From assembly GCF_000262465.1 (NCBI RefSeq), contig NZ_CM001489.1, forward strand, positions 1,498,633 through 1,559,133: a stretch of DNA of 60,501 bases, given 5' to 3'. The stretch's first letter is position 1. Every line of letters begins with the position of its first letter. The DNA comes from Frankia sp. QA3 (lineage in GTDB: Bacteria > Actinomycetota > Actinomycetes > Frankiales > Frankiaceae). Below the pieces are notes generated by a model. That model had not been told where the DNA came from. It worked only from the letters and a program-made list of their open reading frames with translations, and made no database searches. A program made the position numbers and the translations under genes. Below are positions 39,206 through 49,501 of this stretch, in pieces.

Positions 39206-40683
39206 GCCGAGTTGCCGCGGGTGCGGGACCACCACTGGCGGAAGGTCTCCTCGGGGGGCCGGGGGGCGTCGCGGCTGGACGTCCATGCCGACAGCGGCGG
39301 GGGCAGCGAGGACAGCCGGCCCGAGGCGCGTCCGCCCAACCGGCCGAGGCGGGAGGCGGTCTCGGCGGCGGCGAAGCGGGTGGGGGAGGACATCACCCAG
39401 GCGGCGGCGGCCATGGTGAGCGCCTCCGCGGTGGGCAGCGGGCGGGCGCGGGCGGCGTCGACGTGGGCGGTGCGCAGGCGGACGAGCAGTGACGGGATGT
39501 CGATGCGCACCGGGCAGACGTCGTAGCAGGCGCCGCACAGGCTGGAGGCGTAGGGCAGCGAGGCGTTGTCGTCGCTGCCGGCATGGATCCCGGTGAGCTG
39601 CGGGGACAGCACGGCGCCGATGGGCCCGGGGTAGATCGAGCCGTAGGCGTGGCCGCCGACGCGTTCGTAGACGGGGCAGACGTTCAGGCAGGCCGAGCAG
39701 CGGATGCAGTGCAGCGCGTCGCGGCCGACGGCGTCGCCGAGGGCGGCGGTGCGGCCGTTGTCGAGCAGGACCAGGTGGAACGACCGCGGCCCGTCGCCGG
39801 GGGTGACGCCGGTCCAGATCGAGGTGTACGGGTTCATCCGCTCGCCGGTCGACGAGCGCGGCAGCAGCTGCAGGAACACCTCCAGGTCCCGCCAGCTCGG
39901 CACGACCTTCTCGATGCCCATCACCGTGATCAGCGTCTCCGGCAGCGTCAGGCACATCCGCCCGTTGCCCTCGGACTCCACCACGACCAGCGCGCCGGTG
40001 TCGGCCACGGCGAAGTTCGCCCCGGAGACGGCGACCCGCGCCCGCAGGAACGTGCGGCGCAGGTGCGCGCGGGCGGCCATTGCCAGGCGGCGCGGCTCGG
40101 CGGTGAGCGACGGGTCGACGCCGGGCATCTTGCGCCCGAACAGCTCGCGGATCTCGGCGCGGTTGCGGTGGATCGCCGGGACGAGGATGTGGCTGGGCAC
40201 GTCGTCGCCGAGCTGGATGATCAACTCGGCGAGGTCGGTCTCGTGCGCGATGATGCCGGCGTCGGCGAGCGCGGCGTTCAGGCCGATCTCCTGGGTGGCC
40301 ATCGACTTGACCTTGACCAGCTCGGTCGCGCCGGTCGCCTGGACGAGCCCGGTGACGATCGCGTTGGCCTCGTTTGCGTCGCGGGCCCAGTGCACCGTCC
40401 CACCGCGGGCGCTCACCTCGGCCTCCAGCCGGACGAGGTGGTCGTCGAGGCGGGCCATCGTCGCCCGTTTGATCGCCTCGCCGGCGAGGCGGAGCTGCTC
40501 CCAGTCGTCGAGTTCGCCGACCGCCGCGGCCCGCTTGGTGCGGATGACCCCGGTGGCGTGGCCGAGGTTACGGCGCAGCTGGCTGTCGGCGAGTGCGTCA
40601 CGCGCGGCGGCGGGGAAGGGCCGGTCACCACGCAGCTGCCCGACGCCGGCCGGCGCGGGGATCCCGAGGAACGTCGCCGTCAC
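39202..40683 (-). CDS. lutB: LutB-like iron-sulfur lactate utilisation protein
   Basis: 493 residues from GTG 40683, overlapping the lutA stop by 4 bp. An N-terminal LUD domain ([46 protein letters not shown]) is followed by two [4Fe-4S] motifs, [12 protein letters not shown] and [15 protein letters not shown]. This is the electron-transfer subunit of the LutABC L-lactate oxidation complex in the cytoplasm. Length and order match the family; nothing is missing. Confidence 0.92.
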   Translation of the reverse strand: MTATFLGIPAPAGVGQLRGDRPFPAAARDALADSQLRRNLGHATGVIRTKRAAAVGELDDWEQLRLAGEAIKRATMARLDDHLVRLEAEVSARGGTVHWARDANEANAIVTGLVQATGATELVKVKSMATQEIGLNAALADAGIIAHETDLAELIIQLGDDVPSHILVPAIHRNRAEIRELFGRKMPGVDPSLTAEPRRLAMAARAHLRRTFLRARVAVSGANFAVADTGALVVVESEGNGRMCLTLPETLITVMGIEKVVPSWRDLEVFLQLLPRSSTGERMNPYTSIWTGVTPGDGPRSFHLVLLDNGRTAALGDAVGRDALHCIRCSACLNVCPVYERVGGHAYGSIYPGPIGAVLSPQLTGIHAGSDDNASLPYASSLCGACYDVCPVRIDIPSLLVRLRTAHVDAARARPLPTAEALTMAAAAWVMSSPTRFAAAETASRLGRLGGRASGRLSSLPPPLSAWTSSRDAPRPPEETFRQWWSRTRGNSA

Positions 40684-41435
40684 CGGATCCCTGTCCGATC
40701 GCCAGACGCCTGGGTGCTGGCGAGGATCTCGGCGAGGTGCACCGTGCGGGTCGCGGCCCGCAGCCGCGTCAGGCCGCCGCCGATGTGCATCAGGCAGGAC
40801 GCGTCGCCGGCGGTGGCCACCTCCGCGCCGGTGCCGAGCACGTGGCGCATCTTGTCGGCGAGCATCGCCGTCGACGTCGGCGCGTTCTTCACCGCGAACG
40901 TGCCGCCGAACCCGCAGCAGGTCTCGGCCTCCGGCAGCTCCAGCAGCGTCATCCCGGCGACGTGGCGCAGCAGCCGCAGCGGCCGGTCACCCACCCGCAG
41001 CACCCGCAGCGAGTGGCAGGTCGGATGGTAGGTGACCCGGTGCGGGTAGTAGGCGCCGACGTCAAAGACGCCGAGCACGTCGACGAGCAGCTCGGACAGC
41101 TCGTACGTGCGGGCCGCGACCGCCTCGGCGCGGCGGGCGAGCGCGTCGTCGCCGGCGTCGCGGGCGAGCGCGGCGTGCTGGTGGCGCACCGAACCGGCGC
41201 ACGACCCGGACGGGGTGACGACGACGTCGGCGCCCTCGAAGACATCGACGTGGTGGCGGACCAGCTCGACCGCCTCACGGGCGTAGCCGGTGTTGGTGTG
41301 CATCTGCCCGCAGCAGGTCTGCCCGGTGGGGAAGACGACCTCGTGACCGAGGCGTTCGAGCAGCTCGGTCGTGGCCTGCCCGACCCGGGGGAACAGCGCG
41401 TCGACCAGGCACGTCACGAACAGCGCGATCCTCAT
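40680..41435 (-). CDS. lutA: LutA-like CCG-domain protein of lactate utilisation
   Basis: 251 residues from ATG 41435, chosen because family members start M-R-(I/V)-A-L-F-V-T-C; an in-frame extension upstream is Arg-rich and improbable. Two cysteine-rich CCG domains are visible: [12 protein letters not shown] with PSGSCAG, and YHPTCHSLR with TCCGFGG. These bind iron-sulfur centres in the heterodisulfide-reductase/glycolate-oxidase GlpC-like family. First gene of lutABC; a divergent 300-bp region separates it from cysK and should contain its promoter, in which no clear site could be read. Confidence 0.9.
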   Translation of the reverse strand: MRIALFVTCLVDALFPRVGQATTELLERLGHEVVFPTGQTCCGQMHTNTGYAREAVELVRHHVDVFEGADVVVTPSGSCAGSVRHQHAALARDAGDDALARRAEAVAARTYELSELLVDVLGVFDVGAYYPHRVTYHPTCHSLRVLRVGDRPLRLLRHVAGMTLLELPEAETCCGFGGTFAVKNAPTSTAMLADKMRHVLGTGAEVATAGDASCLMHIGGGLTRLRAATRTVHLAEILASTQASGDRTGIR

Positions 41436-41735
41436 CCGGCCTCGCCTCCGGGCCCGACCGCGCCTTCGGACGTTCGACGCCGCGCCCCGGCACCGCGCCC
41501 GCCCGCGCACCTTCGATCCCGGACCCGCGCCACGGGCTCGAAACTATCCCGGCCGGACCGCGGACGTCCGCCCATCGCGCAACCCGCCGCGCCGCACCGA
41601 CACCCGGGCGGGCACCGCCGCCGCGATCCGCGGCGCCCGATGGTGCCTGATTGCTCATGGACGGCTCCGCGCCGGAGTCGGGACATACCCTGGCCCTGTG
41701 ACCAAGAGGGGCGCCGACCGAGGAGAAGAACGTCG

Positions 41736-42668
<933 letters not shown>

Positions 42669-42671
42669 GCC

Positions 42672-43403
42672 GTGCTCGCGACGCTGCGCCGGGACCTGCG
42701 TACGGCGCGGGACCGCGACCCTGCCGCCCGCTCCGCCCTCGAAGTCGCGCTGTGCTACCCCGGGGTGCACGCCCTGTGGGGCCACCGGGTGAACCACTGG
42801 CTGTGGACGCACCGGCTGCCGCTGCTCAGCCGGGTCGGCGCCGAGATGACCCGCAAACTGACCGGCGTCGACATCCACCCCGCCGCCCGGATCGGCGAGG
42901 GCGTGTTCATCGACCACGCCACCGGGGTCGTGATCGGCGAGACCGCCGAGGTCGGCGACGACGTGACGATCTACCACGGGGTGACGCTCGGCGGGACCAG
43001 CCTGGAGGCCACCAAGCGGCACCCGACGATCGGCGACCGGGTGGTGATCGGCGCCGGCGCGAAGGTGCTCGGCTCGTTCACCGTCGGCGCCGACAGCCGC
43101 ATCGGCGCGAACGCCGTCGTCGTCCACCCGGTCCCGCCCGGCTCGGTCGTCGTCGGCGTTCCCGGGCAGGTCATCAGCCCCAGCCGCCCGCAGCCCGCCC
43201 ACGACGACCGCCTGCCCGACCTGGTCGGCATCAGCCTTCAGTCGCTGCTCACCCGGGTCAACCGGCTGGAGGCGACCCGCGCCGACACCCCCGTCACGGC
43301 CGCTGCCACCGCCACCACCGCCGGCGGCGATGGTGCTGGCGAGCGGCCGCCGATCCGCCTCCCCCAGGCCGGCGTCTGGCAGGGGGAGGACTTCTCCATC
43401 TAG
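42672..43403 (+). CDS. cysE: Serine O-acetyltransferase
   Basis: 243 residues from GTG 42672. It has the short N-terminal helical region typical of the EpsC/actinobacterial CysE type ([20 protein letters not shown]) and a left-handed beta-helix of hexapeptide repeats ([43 protein letters not shown]). It makes O-acetylserine for CysK. The C-terminal 40 residues are Ala/Thr-rich and end at TAG 43401-43403, which is also the terminal inverted repeat of the IS630-type element. The last residues ([10 protein letters not shown]) still look conserved, so the insertion probably landed at or just after the native stop. Confidence 0.93.
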   Translation: MLATLRRDLRTARDRDPAARSALEVALCYPGVHALWGHRVNHWLWTHRLPLLSRVGAEMTRKLTGVDIHPAARIGEGVFIDHATGVVIGETAEVGDDVTIYHGVTLGGTSLEATKRHPTIGDRVVIGAGAKVLGSFTVGADSRIGANAVVVHPVPPGSVVVGVPGQVISPSRPQPAHDDRLPDLVGISLQSLLTRVNRLEATRADTPVTAAATATTAGGDGAGERPPIRLPQAGVWQGEDFSI

Positions 43404-43447
43404 TGCGCTGACCACGATCCTTTTCGGGTTGGTCCTTTTCGGGTTGG

Positions 43448-44065
43448 TCAGGCAGCTTCTGTTCGGGGTCGTCCCCAGCGTTGTTGGCGTTCGCTGCGGA
43501 TACGGGCGCGTTCGCGGCGTTGGGCTTGCAGGACGGTGGGGTGGCGGGCGTGGGTGTTGCGCCAGCGCAGGTAGTTCTGCAGGCGGTGGGCGAGTGCCGG
43601 GTGGTTCGGGTGGTTCGCGTTGGCCATGGTGAAGCTGCGTAGGGGGCCGAACTGGGCCTCGATCGGGTTCGCCCATGACTCGTAGGTCGGGGTCAGACAC
43701 AGCTCGACGTTGTGGCGTGCCGCCCAGCGGCGGATTTTCGGGGTGGTGTTCGCGGACAGGTTGTCCAGAATGATGTAGACCGGGGCGGTGTCGGGGCGGG
43801 CGGCCCTGATCGATTGCAGGGCGGCCAGCGCGTTCGTTGCGCTCTTGCGGGTCCGGGTGACACCCCAGAGCTGGTCGTCGCCGAGGGAGTAGCAGCCGTG
43901 GAAGTAGCGGATCCCGTGGCGGCGGTGGTAGGTCGCGGGCAGCCGGTCCGGATGGGACTGCGGTGCCCAGCCGACCCCATGGGGCGGGCGGATCGACAGC
44001 GGCCCGAACTGGTCGAACGCGAAACAGCGGTTCGGATCCCGGCCCACACTGACCCGCCGGGTGAG
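43448..44065 (-). pseudogene. IS630-family transposase, N-terminal DNA-binding part lost
   Basis: The frame keeps the whole DDE domain: first Asp in CFAFDQFGPLSIRP, second in IILDNLSANTTPKIRRW, and Glu in TYESWANPIEAQFGPLR. The GTG at 44047 is only an internal codon; homology continues upstream (LTRRVSVGRD) to about 44065, where the sequence runs into an unrelated hairpin. The helix-turn-helix region (about 150 residues in IS630 transposases) is gone, so transposition is unlikely unless supplied in trans. Confidence 0.82.
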
Positions 44066-44067
44066 GT

Positions 44068-44109
44068 TTTGACGTCCTCCCCGTCCTTCAGGGCGGGGAG
44101 GACGTCAAA
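44068..44109. repeat. Long hairpin inserted in the IS630 element
   Basis: A 19-bp stem with one G-T pair (44068-44086 with 44091-44109) and the tetraloop TTCA. The stem wording (GACGTCCTCCCCG/CGGGGAGGACGTC) is the one often seen at right ends of actinobacterial IS200/IS605 tnpB elements. It marks the exact junction where the transposase coding sequence is interrupted, so it is probably a small mobile palindrome. Confidence 0.6.
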
Positions 44110-44229
44110 TCGGCATCAGTACCGATCCCGACGGTGAACCTGAAACCACCCGATCCCCAGCACCACGCCCGGCGTGTCCACACAACCCCGAAACGTTCAT
44201 GGACAGCGCACTAGCGGTAGTTCGTTGGA

Positions 44230-44307
44230 TCAGGGCGGGAGGTAGAGGTGCAGGCCGTGGCCTGCGCCGATCGTGGCGATCAGGGTGCGCAGCGGATCCT
44301 TGTTCCC
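44230..44307 (-). pseudogene. Possible 3' remnant of a lost gene
   Basis: Between the IS630 end and the next gene, the minus strand has a 25-codon open stretch (NKDPLRTLIATIGAGHGLHLYLPP, then TGA) with gene-like codon use and a plausible C-terminal end. Nothing upstream continues it. It could be the tail of another transposase or of the gene displaced by the IS. No function can be given. Confidence 0.25.
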
Positions 44308-44421
44308 TCATTCGGAGGAGGGATTGTCCCCCTGCGGGGGAGGCTTCGCTCTCATGACGTCACCTAACCTCCGGAGTGACGGTCGCCATATTTGCGATGA
44401 CTCCGGCCATGGAGGCTCTCG

Positions 44422-45267
44422 TTGGGACGCATGCCGCATGACGTGATGTCGCACGAGCTCGATCTACTCTGGCAGTCGATCTTCACCTGGGTGAGCTGGG
44501 CCATCGCGCTCGCAATGATCGCGATCGCGATCTACTTATGGCGCAAGGAGCGGACGCCGTTCTATCTCTGCGTGGTGCTCGCGGCGGGCGTCGCGGCGTT
44601 CGCCGAGCCGCTGTACGATGTCGCCTTCGACCTGTGGTTTTTCGACTCGGACAGTGCCGGCACCCCTGGTGCGATGTGGTCGCACTTCAGCGCCTTCGGC
44701 GTTGTGCAGCCGAACTGGTCACACAGCGGCTACATCATTCTGTATGCCGCCGTCGCGCTCTATGCGGGGCGGAAGATGTACGAGGGCCGTCTGACCCGCA
44801 AGGGACTGTTCGCAATCTGGGGCCTGGAGATTGTCACCTCGTGCGTCTTCGAGGCGATCGGCACCGGCGTCAACGTCTACACCTACTACGGCCCCTACGA
44901 GCTGCGGATCTGGAACTACCCAGCCGTGATCGGCGTGCTTGAGGGCACCCAGACAGTCCTGTTCACGGTCCTGGCCGTGCAGATTTGGCGGCGCGTCTCC
45001 CGTACGTGGGGCCTGACCTCGCTGTTCGCTGCCTTCCCCATCACGATGTTCGGAGCGAACTTCGGCATCGGCAGTCCGATCATCATCGCGCTGCACCTGG
45101 ACGGCGAGGACTTCTCCCGCGGGCTCGTGTGGGCCGCGACCTTCCTCACGATGGCCCTCTGCGTCCTGGCCATCCACGGCGCATCGAAGTTCCTTCCTCG
45201 GCCCCGCGCGGTCGTCGAGCCCGACAGCCTGCCCGTCCCGTCGAGCGACGACGCACTACTGGTGTGA
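44422..45267 (+). CDS. Polytopic membrane protein, possibly AveC-like
   Basis: 281 residues. A strong GGAGG lies 6 bases before TTG 44422; ATG 44431 is the alternative start. About seven TM helices are visible (for example SIFTWVSWAIALAMIAIAIYLW, FYLCVVLAAGVAAFAEPLY, SGYIILYAAVALYAG, GLVWAATFLTMALCVLAI). Conserved-looking loops rich in W, Y and G (GAMWSHFSAFGVVQPNWSHSG; YYGPYELRIWNYPAVIGVLEG) recall the spirocyclase AveC-like family of actinomycetes, a weak resemblance from memory. The short polar C-terminus is cytoplasmic or disordered. It stands alone, with CCGGAGT/ACTCCGG half-sites (44371-44377, 44400-44406) just upstream. Confidence 0.6.
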   Translation: MGRMPHDVMSHELDLLWQSIFTWVSWAIALAMIAIAIYLWRKERTPFYLCVVLAAGVAAFAEPLYDVAFDLWFFDSDSAGTPGAMWSHFSAFGVVQPNWSHSGYIILYAAVALYAGRKMYEGRLTRKGLFAIWGLEIVTSCVFEAIGTGVNVYTYYGPYELRIWNYPAVIGVLEGTQTVLFTVLAVQIWRRVSRTWGLTSLFAAFPITMFGANFGIGSPIIIALHLDGEDFSRGLVWAATFLTMALCVLAIHGASKFLPRPRAVVEPDSLPVPSSDDALLV

Positions 45268-45473
45268 CCGCGCCCACCACCCGGACGTACTCGGGTCGAG
45301 GCCGGAGGGGTAGTCGTCATGAAAGGTGAGACAAGGGGCTGCTACAGTAATCGCCGCGCACGCCGTGATGTTGGACGTGTACGGTCGCAGTAGCGCCGAC
45401 GGGCCCGGCTCTATCCTCAGGTCCATGGCCTATAAAAGAACTGGAGGCTCAAGACGCGAGGATTCTGCCGGCG

Positions 45474-46550
45474 CTACCAGTTGTAGTTCCAGTAGACGAT
45501 TCCGCTGATCAGCCCCTCGTTCCAGCCGTCGTCGGAGTCGAAGAAGTCGAGCGGCATGACGCCCAACTGGCCCACGGTGCGCCACTGCTCGATGTTGCCC
45601 CAGATCGCGTCGTAGAGCGGCGGCTGGATGAGGTCGGCGTAGCCGTCCGGCGCGATCCACGGCGGGTCGTTCGCGCTCACGTAGTTGACGTAGAGGCGGT
45701 CGTCGCCCGGCTGGCGGTAGACGACCGACGCGTTCGCCTGGGCCCAGATCTCGTCGAACTTCACGCTCGGGTCGCTGTTGCCGTAGTCGTCCTGGATGAC
45801 GAGGTCGGGCCCGCCGTAGTTGATGCCGCCGAGACCGGCCACGTCACCGAGCAGCACGATCTTCCCGCGGGCCCGGCCCACCGTCGGGATGTCGCCGTCG
45901 GTGTAGTAGTACGACCGCAGGTACCTGTTGTTGAAGATCTTCCGGAAGGTCTCGTCGCTTTCGTTGGAGTACTCCTGCTTCACCCGCATCAGGATGAACT
46001 CGGACGGGTGGCTGTAGAGGAAGTCCGCGCACTTCTGCTGGACGTCACCGAACATGATGTTCTGGTAGTAGGCGCCGTGGTGGATGGCGAACGACATGTC
46101 CGAGCCGCTGCCGACGACCCGGCACCGGATGTCGAGGAAACGGCAGCCCCGGTCGAGCTGGTCGGCGACGTCGAGCGTCTGGCAGGGCACGAAGATGTTT
46201 CCCTTGCCGTACCGCGCGCAGGATTCGTGGGTTCCGGGGATCGAGATCCGCCCGATCGACGTGCTGTCGGAGAGGTAGTACATCCACTCGTCGCTGGTGA
46301 GCAGCTCGGCCGACTTCGCGCGGCCACGCAGCAGCCGCCGGCCGACGCCTTCGCGGGGCTCGGCCCGCAGGGGGGCGAAGCTCGCCGCCTGGGACAGGGT
46401 CGGGCGCAGGTCGGCCTCGGTGGAGGCCGGACGTGTCATGGCGGGCGGGAGATCGGTGGGCCCGCCCGCCGGCCCGCCCGCCGGCCCGCCCGCCGTCCCG
46501 GTCGAGATCTCGGCGAGCTTCGTCTCGGCGTCGTCGTGCACGCTTGCCAT
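45474..46550 (-). CDS. PI-PLC X-domain protein (phosphodiesterase-like)
   Basis: 358 residues from ATG 46550 behind GGAGA. A phosphatidylinositol-specific phospholipase C X-domain starts at about residue 95: ISIPGTHESCARYG carries the first catalytic His, QLDRGCRFLDIRCR the metal/substrate loop and IHHGAYYQNIMFGDV the second His; FILMRVKQEY and GKIVLLGD follow. The N-terminal 60 residues are low complexity (TAGGPAGGPAGGPTD). There is no signal peptide, unusual for a family whose bacterial members are mostly secreted. The C-terminal 100 residues (W-rich, ending NEGLISGIVYWNYNW) are as in stand-alone PI-PLC-like proteins of soil bacteria. Substrate unknown. Confidence 0.82.
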   Translation of the reverse strand: MASVHDDAETKLAEISTGTAGGPAGGPAGGPTDLPPAMTRPASTEADLRPTLSQAASFAPLRAEPREGVGRRLLRGRAKSAELLTSDEWMYYLSDSTSIGRISIPGTHESCARYGKGNIFVPCQTLDVADQLDRGCRFLDIRCRVVGSGSDMSFAIHHGAYYQNIMFGDVQQKCADFLYSHPSEFILMRVKQEYSNESDETFRKIFNNRYLRSYYYTDGDIPTVGRARGKIVLLGDVAGLGGINYGGPDLVIQDDYGNSDPSVKFDEIWAQANASVVYRQPGDDRLYVNYVSANDPPWIAPDGYADLIQPPLYDAIWGNIEQWRTVGQLGVMPLDFFDSDDGWNEGLISGIVYWNYNW

Positions 46551-47133
46551 CGGCGTCTCCAGGTCAGGGGAGTCTGCGGGAACTGCTGCGCCGCGGCCCG
46601 CTTCCGGGCCGGGTTCTTCCACGCCGCGGATTTCCCGGTGGGAAAAACGGCGGTAGCAGTGACAGTGACAGCGGCGGAAGGCCGGAGCTGGAATCGAGCT
46701 GGACGGCCCAGCGCGCACGCGAGAATTCGTCGGAACAGAGTGAGGAAACTGGAACGCGATGCGATCTGCCGCCGGTCCTGCTAAGACGCGGTGGCCAGCG
46801 GACGATATCTACCGGAACGACAGCTTAGGGGCGCGTCGCCGCCAGGCGAGGAGGATTCCCGGAAATTGTCCGGAACAGTGACCGCAGTGACCACGGTGCC
46901 TCCGGCGGCACTGTCTGCGGGCTGACCGCCGCGAGCCGCTCCGACGATCGCGGAACGCCGGGTGACGGCTCGGGCGTCCGCGGCGGATGCGTGGGAGAGC
47001 GCCTCCATGGTTCTTCCACAGGGTTGCGCGTCCGATTTATCCCTGTGGAGGAGACAGATGGCGCCGCTCCCATGCACACCACGATCCTCGGAGGCGGAGT
47101 CGGAGTCGGGGCTCGGACCTGAGTGTGTGGGTG
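46551..47133. other. Intergenic stretch with a dispersed palindrome
   Basis: No convincing gene is present in these 583 bases. The part next to 46550 must contain the promoter of the PI-PLC-like gene. The only structured element is palindrome copy iii at 47015-47049, which lies 85 bp beyond the stop of the hydrolase gene on its downstream side. Confidence 0.5.
47015..47049. repeat. Dispersed palindrome with conserved loop, copy iii
   Basis: TCCACAGGG (47015-47023) pairs with CCCTGTGGA (47041-47049). Read on the minus strand the 17-nt loop is ATAAATCGGACGCGCAA, matching the loop of copy ii (18374-18390) at 15 of 17 positions, although the stems differ. Confidence 0.75.
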
Positions 47134-49212
47134 CTAGCGCACGATGATGCGGGCCGAGGCCAGGTTGGGGATGCGGCGCGAGGTGGCGGCGACGTCGCCG
47201 TCGCGGTGGGATTCGACGAGGGCTGTGGCGAAGTAGGTGCCGGGCGCGTCGTAGGCGTGTGTCGTGGTCACGGTCACCTCGGCCTGCGAGCCGTCGAGGT
47301 CCTCCGTGCGCGGGAAGGTGCCCTGCCCGTCGAAGTCCCACCGGAGGCCGACGATCGTGCCGGCGCCGGGCGGCGTCTCGGCGTGGGCGGACAGCGTGAC
47401 CGGCTCGCCCACCGCGACCCCGGCCCGGGCGCCGCCGTTCGCCGTCACCGACACGACCGGTTGGATACCGCGGCGCTCCTTGGCGGTCGCCGGCAGGACG
47501 ATCGCGCCGTCGCGGTAGTCGTAGGCCGTGTCCACCGGTTCGATGCCGTTCTCCACCCAGTCGATCAGGTCGACCAGGGACTGCTCGATGATCGGCTGGT
47601 AGTTCACCAGGTAGGTGGTGTTGGCCCGGCCCGGCGCCGACGCCGCCATCATCGGCGGCACGTGCTCGGCATTCTCGGTCCAGCGCAGGCGGAACTTCGT
47701 GCGGGCCAGTTCGACCCCGTACTCGCGTTCGATGTTCGCCTTGAAGCCCAGGCCCTGCGGCGGCCACAGCGACGAATCGTGCGTGTGGTGCACCCACATC
47801 AGCTTGCCTTCGATCCGGCCGGTGTGCTTGACGCCCATGAACGGCGACATCTCCGGTAGTTCGTACTGCGGGTAGACGGGCCGGCCGTCGATCCGCAGGA
47901 AGTCGTACTCCGGCTCCCACGGGAGGAGATGGTGCCGGTAGTAGTAGCAGTAGGCGAGAAAGGCATGGTTGTCGACGCGTATCCGGTCGCCCGGCTCGAC
48001 CCCGGTGAAACGCAGGTTCGCGGCCTCGCCGTCGCTGTCGACGAGCAGCACGTCCTGGTGGCCGTTGAGGACGTAGAGGACGCGTCCCGCGGCCGCGCCG
48101 CTGGTCAGTTCGACGGCCGCCCCGAGAAGGTAGCCGTCCGGAACCTCGTCGAGCTGCACCGCCATCGGGATGTGCCACATGTTGTTCATGCCCGCGAACA
48201 GCGACGCCAACGCGCGCACCTGGTCCAGCTCCGGCGTCTGCAGGGTCGGGTCCTCGAGCAGGTCGTTGGCGTACAGGACCCGCCTGACCGTCGTCTCCAG
48301 CTCGATCAGGTCGTCGCGCACGAGCTCGGGCTGGTCGAAGCCGACGTGACCGGGCCTGGTCCAGAAATTTTCCCAGTACTGCGGGTAGTCGGCCTGCAGG
48401 CGGGTGGCCATCGACGACCACAGCCACATCTGGCCCATCGGCTGGGCGATGAAGGACTCGTCGCCACGCGGATAGCCGATCTTGTAGAGCGTCGCGAGTT
48501 CGGTGCGCTGATGGGTGTTCAGGCCGGCGAACGGATCGCCGCTGCCGCCCGGCCACATCGCGTCGACGACGTCGTGGATCCTGTCGCCGAGCACCCGCTG
48601 GACGTTGAACATCGACGAGAAGTTGGGCGTGCCGTTACGCAGTAATCGCAGGTCGCCGTAGTCGCCGTCCTGGGCGTCGCCCATGTAGGGCAGGGCCGCG
48701 TCCCACACGTCGGGCGCGTACGCCAGGCACAGCGGCGAGCGCCGCGCGCCGCCGCTTCCGCCGTACACGTAGGCGTACGCGGGCGGCGCGCCATAGATCT
48801 GGGCGGCCACGAACTTGGCGAAACGGGCGGACTCGGCGGCAGCCCGATAGCCGTAGATCGTCGGATCGGGGCCTGCCTTCGGATCCATGACATCGCCGAT
48901 GTGACCCATGTTGGACTCGATGGCGAAGCCGCCCAACCGGAAGATCATCTCCAGCCCGCCGGTCACCTGGCCGAGCGGGCCGGTGTTGACGTTCTCGTGG
49001 CCGGCGTTGGCGCCTTCCAGCGGCTGGAAAAGGCGGCCCTGCCATCTCTCGGCGGGCGGATAACATAATGCGAACCGGGTGCTCGTCCCCTCGAAACCGC
49101 CGTGGATGTAACGATGCTCGACGGGCTCGCTGCGCTGTTCGTCCTCGTCGATGTACGGCACACCGAAGAAGCTGTCGGTCACCACGTAGGAGTCGAGTTC
49201 AACGAGCTTCAT
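47134..49212 (-). CDS. Large hydrolase-like protein with C-terminal PKD domain
   Basis: 692 residues; ATG 49212 has GGA at a good distance and the upstream in-frame extension is Arg/Ser-rich. The body resembles an alpha/beta-hydrolase: YVYGGSGGARRSPLCLAYAPDVWDAAL has a G-x-S-G-G nucleophile elbow (Ser about residue 151), and VHHTHDSSLWPP near residue 490 could supply the His. I cannot name the family; tannase/feruloyl-esterase relatives share the G-x-S-x-GG-R layout. Residues 610-692 form a PKD/Ig-like domain (PVTLSAHAETPPGAGTIVGLRWDFDGQGTF, TTTHAYDAPGTYFATALV). No signal peptide is seen, odd for a PKD-containing enzyme. Confidence 0.65.
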   Translation of the reverse strand: MKLVELDSYVVTDSFFGVPYIDEDEQRSEPVEHRYIHGGFEGTSTRFALCYPPAERWQGRLFQPLEGANAGHENVNTGPLGQVTGGLEMIFRLGGFAIESNMGHIGDVMDPKAGPDPTIYGYRAAAESARFAKFVAAQIYGAPPAYAYVYGGSGGARRSPLCLAYAPDVWDAALPYMGDAQDGDYGDLRLLRNGTPNFSSMFNVQRVLGDRIHDVVDAMWPGGSGDPFAGLNTHQRTELATLYKIGYPRGDESFIAQPMGQMWLWSSMATRLQADYPQYWENFWTRPGHVGFDQPELVRDDLIELETTVRRVLYANDLLEDPTLQTPELDQVRALASLFAGMNNMWHIPMAVQLDEVPDGYLLGAAVELTSGAAAGRVLYVLNGHQDVLLVDSDGEAANLRFTGVEPGDRIRVDNHAFLAYCYYYRHHLLPWEPEYDFLRIDGRPVYPQYELPEMSPFMGVKHTGRIEGKLMWVHHTHDSSLWPPQGLGFKANIEREYGVELARTKFRLRWTENAEHVPPMMAASAPGRANTTYLVNYQPIIEQSLVDLIDWVENGIEPVDTAYDYRDGAIVLPATAKERRGIQPVVSVTANGGARAGVAVGEPVTLSAHAETPPGAGTIVGLRWDFDGQGTFPRTEDLDGSQAEVTVTTTHAYDAPGTYFATALVESHRDGDVAATSRRIPNLASARIIVR

Positions 49213-49501
49213 CGAGCTTCCTTTCACGCGTGAGTCACTGATGACCCGTCTGTGCTGCCGGCTGTTCACGGTCTATCGTCCGGATGGCGGCATGCCGCAT
49301 GCGGTCTGTCGGCCTCGCGATTCGGCCACGTGGCTGACCCGCACTCACCACCACGCATCTCGGGGCGGGGAACGGCGGAGTGACGAACCTGACCAGGGCT
49401 CGACAGTAGAGTGACGCAGGCCACAAGTCAACGGCGTTCACCGCAAGGTGTGGTGGGCTCGCAAGCTGGCCAGCTCCTGCTTGCGGACCGGGGTTCGTGA
49501 T

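Larger units (their letters stand above)
43400..44214 (-). mobile_element. Decayed IS630-type insertion sequence
   Basis: The ends CTAGTGCGCTG (43400-43410) and CAGCGCACTAG (44204-44214) are perfect 11-bp terminal inverted repeats and begin with the TA-containing target favoured by IS630/Tc1 elements. The 815 bp between them contains only the catalytic two-thirds of a transposase. The 5' part is replaced by about 140 bp carrying a 19-bp-stem hairpin. It abuts the cysE stop codon. Confidence 0.75.

Noticed and set aside
41436..41735. Searched the lutA-cysK divergent region for a riboswitch or operator
   Set aside because: No conserved stem set or palindrome could be recognised by eye.
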